A stretch of DNA of 64,000 bases, taken from NCBI RefSeq assembly GCF_016745255.1, contig NZ_JADOEQ010000002.1, forward strand, positions 310,001 to 374,000, written 5' to 3'. The stretch comes from Enterococcus sp. BWR-S5. GTDB taxonomy: Bacteria > Bacillota > Bacilli > Lactobacillales > Enterococcaceae. Both the position numbers and the translations under genes were made by a program. Shown one piece after another: positions 62,016 to 64,000 of this stretch; position 1 is the stretch's first letter; each line of letters opens with the position of its first letter. The notes beneath the pieces are model-generated. The model was not told where the DNA came from. It saw only the letters and a program-made list of their open reading frames with translations, and did not search any database.

Positions 62016-62524
62016 TGCGCTCCCTCCTCAAGATATCCTTTTAGTTTCGTTCTCGCTTCGTGCAGCTTATACTTTGTTGTCCCTAAAGGCTCATTCAATA
62101 CTGCACTGATTTCTTTCACTTTTCTACCATAAAAATAATGAAGAATCGTGACCTCTTGCAGATGCTGCGGTAACCTGCGTATCCCTTCGTAAATATCCAA
62201 CTGTTCTTCACTTGATAAACCATGTTCGGGATCACAAACCTGTCCATCCATTTCCTCCATAAATGCTGTGTTCTTTTTTAAATGATCGAGAGACGTAAAA
62301 ATCACGACTCGTACCGCCCACGTCGTAAAATATTCAGGAAATTGAAGTGTATTTATTTTATTCATAATTTTGATTACGGCATCCTGTACGACATCTAGCG
62401 CATCGGCCTCGTTCTTTACATAAAGAAATGCGGTTTTGTATAATTGCTGGTAATGCTCTTTCAGAAGTACTTCTAACGCATCACGACTTCCCTCGATTGC
62501 TTTTTCAACCAGTACGTTCTCCAT
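62012..62524 (-). CDS. ECF-type RNA polymerase sigma factor
   Basis: A 170-residue sigma-70 group IV factor. Region 2 (about 10-80) includes YKTAFLYVKNEADALDVVQDAVIKIMNKI, and region 4 (about 112-165) has LPQHLQEVTILHYFYGRKVKEISAVLNEPLGTTKYKLHEARTKL. It would redirect transcription to envelope-stress promoters. It overlaps the DUF4349 gene (ATGA type), and a candidate autoregulated promoter lies just upstream. A GAAGGTG site precedes ATG 62524. Confidence 0.9.
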   Translation of the reverse strand: MENVLVEKAIEGSRDALEVLLKEHYQQLYKTAFLYVKNEADALDVVQDAVIKIMNKINTLQFPEYFTTWAVRVVIFTSLDHLKKNTAFMEEMDGQVCDPEHGLSSEEQLDIYEGIRRLPQHLQEVTILHYFYGRKVKEISAVLNEPLGTTKYKLHEARTKLKGYLEEGAQ

Positions 62525-62547
62525 TTTTTCACCTTCTTTTCCTATTA

Positions 62548-62571
62548 GACGATTGAACCTTCAAAAAGGTT
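62548..62571 (-). promoter_or_regulatory. Candidate ECF-dependent autoregulatory promoter
   Basis: Read leftward: AACC within CCAACCTTTTT (62571-62568), a 16-base gap and CGTC (62551-62548), the spacing and sequences typical of ECF promoters. It lies 24 bases before the sigma gene. Confidence 0.55.
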
Positions 62572-62796
62572 GGAAACTTTTTTATTTTTCTATATTTTCT
62601 GCTAAATCTTTCAATTACAAAAGAACGGCTCCTTTAGGTACTTCAGCTTACCCCATACTGCAACTTCTATGTACTTTCCAAATTTTCTCTCCCTACACTT
62701 AATGGTGTATCAAAGTGATGCTCCTGACTTGTCTTCTTTTGTTTAATCCAACTTTAATTATACAGGACTCCGGGCATAAAGAAGGCTTCTTCCAAA

Positions 62797-62833
62797 TAAA
62801 AAAACAAGTCGATTTCTGTAACAATCGACTTGT
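62797..62833 (-). terminator. Terminator of yebC
   Basis: ACAAGTCGATT (62804-62814) pairs with AATCGACTTGT (62823-62833); leftward it ends in seven T. Confidence 0.88.
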
Positions 62834-62918
62834 CCTCTTTTTCTCCCAACCAATTCTCAAATTCTACCAGCATCTGCTGCTTTCTATTTCCGACACTTGT
62901 TTCCCTTCATCACTTCAC

Positions 62919-63644
62919 TCATAACTCAGCTGAAGTAAATACCTCCGAAACATCATCATCTTCTTCCAGCTTATCAATCAAGCTCTGCAACTTCTCACTT
63001 TGTTCCTCAGTAAGAGTCACAAGCGTTTGCGGGACCATCGTCAGCTCAGCTTGAGCGAATACATAGCCTTGCTCCTCCAGCTGTTCCTTTACCGCTGTGA
63101 AGTCTTCAGGAGCCGTATACAGTTCAAAGACTTCTTCTGACGTTTCCAAATCTTCTGCTCCCGCTTCCAATGCCTGTTCTAATAAGGTATCCTCATCAAC
63201 AGTAAGCCCAGCTCTCTCAATGACAAGATACCCTTTTCGATCGAACATATAGCTGACTGAGCCGCTTTCCCCTAACGAGCCGCCATTTCTATTAAATAGT
63301 GTGCGGACATTTGTCCCTGTGCGATTTCGATTATCTGTCAATGCATAAACCAGCACCGCCGAACCACCAGGACCATATCCTTCATAGGTGATTTCATCAT
63401 AGTGCTCATTATCCCCTGAACTACCCGCCTTCTTTATAGCACGATCGATATTGTCATTCGGCATGTTAGCCGCCTTTGCTTTATCAATAACCAGGCGCAG
63501 GGACGGATTCATCACCGGATCAATCCCACCGTTTTTTGCTGCCATGTAGATTTCTCTGGAAAGCTTTTGAAATATCTTTCCTCTTTTCGCATCCTGTGCA
63601 TTTTTTCTCCCCTGAATATTCTTCCACTTACTATGTCCTGCCAT
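62919..63644 (-). CDS. yebC: YebC/PmpR-family protein
   Basis: A 241-residue cytoplasmic protein of the YebC/TACO1 family: [23 protein letters not shown] at the start, [17 protein letters not shown] and the [11 protein letters not shown] stretch. Members act as transcription factors and, more recently, as factors easing ribosome stalling. The start chosen is ATG 63644 after GAGGAGGAAGAGG, giving the family length; a longer frame from 63731 is not used. Monocistronic. Confidence 0.95.
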   Translation of the reverse strand: MAGHSKWKNIQGRKNAQDAKRGKIFQKLSREIYMAAKNGGIDPVMNPSLRLVIDKAKAANMPNDNIDRAIKKAGSSGDNEHYDEITYEGYGPGGSAVLVYALTDNRNRTGTNVRTLFNRNGGSLGESGSVSYMFDRKGYLVIERAGLTVDEDTLLEQALEAGAEDLETSEEVFELYTAPEDFTAVKEQLEEQGYVFAQAELTMVPQTLVTLTEEQSEKLQSLIDKLEEDDDVSEVFTSAEL

Positions 63645-63924
63645 AGCCTCTTCCTCCTCTACATACGTTCCTCTCAATAATCCGGCAAAAGATTTCATTA
63701 CACGAAACATGTCTGTTTTTTGTACAATCAAGCAAAGGACATAACTGCACAGCCCTTATAGAATGAATATAAAAGCCTACACAAGCCTTGTGAATCCTCA
63801 AGCCGCTTTTGTCCTTACTACTTGAGTATCAGTTTCTTCTTTTACAGGAGTCATCTATTCTATCATTGTACTATTCTTTCTTATAAGGGCAAAATTTTTC
63901 TCATAAACACCTATTAAATTATTT

Positions 63925-63956
63925 CAAAAAACAGACACCGAAAAAACGATATCTGT
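63925..63956 (-). terminator. Probable terminator of a gene beyond the right edge
   Basis: ACAGACACCG (63931-63940) and CGATATCTGT (63947-63956) pair with two mismatches; leftward it is followed by six T. No gene starts within 63732-64000. Confidence 0.55.
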
Positions 63957-64000
63957 CCTAAAATTATTTTTTTCTACTCTTCCAACCAATAATTATTAAG

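Overview
This window looks like a chromosomal stretch of a low-GC lactic acid bacterium. Enterococcus is the most likely genus; the species cannot be fixed from the sequence. The signs are L-lysine-type MurE, PepV, an Rgg-type regulator, many PTS loci, LXG/type VII cassette genes and the lacC/lacD tagatose pathway. No rRNA, tRNA, CRISPR array, transposase or intact prophage was seen.

Layout. 1-711 is the start of a class A penicillin-binding protein. 1.2-4.8 kb holds five copies of a small RNA-like unit, each with a promoter-like leader, a C-rich anti-Shine-Dalgarno stretch and a terminator whose stem shows compensatory changes. A TetR / ligand-binding / esterase module sits between copies 3 and 4. 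4.9-9.0 kb is housekeeping: an RluA-type pseudouridine synthase, small membrane and secreted proteins, a phosphohexomutase and ArgR. 9.7-13.1 kb is a type VII LXG toxin cassette with its small partners and a presumed immunity gene. 13.2-17.9 kb has a secreted hydrolase and an osmoprotectant ABC transporter. 18.2-20.0 kb has a split DUF1538 membrane-protein pair followed by a PII-like protein. 20.2-24.3 kb is a sugar/sugar-acid locus: GntR regulator, RspA/ManD-type dehydratase, and PTS IIBCA with three shared operator-like sites. 24.4-36.3 kb carries QueT with a possible preQ1-responsive leader, a Tad2-like DUF2829 protein coupled to a short-chain dehydrogenase, PepV, an NAD(P)HX dehydratase, RsuA, a MurJ-type flippase, an Rgg regulator and MurE.

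36-41 kb is an ascorbate-family PTS operon (IIB, IIC, TPR-like protein, class II aldolase, P-loop kinase) under a PRD regulator that carries the IIA domain. 46-57 kb encodes a complete N-acetylgalactosamine route: mannose-family PTS (IIA, YajC-like, IIB, IIC, IID) imports and phosphorylates, NagA deacetylates, AgaS deaminates/isomerises to tagatose-6-P, LacC phosphorylates, and LacD (two copies) cleaves. A GntR regulator and two matching palindromic sites tie it together. The window ends with a LacI regulator, an unusual metallophosphoesterase with a phage-tail-like N terminus, an ECF sigma factor with a DUF4349 membrane partner, and YebC.

The most novel-looking items are the five-copy sRNA family, a second family of about 121-nt structured repeats inside the GalNAc locus, the DUF1538/PII-like trio, and the DUF2829-dehydrogenase pair.
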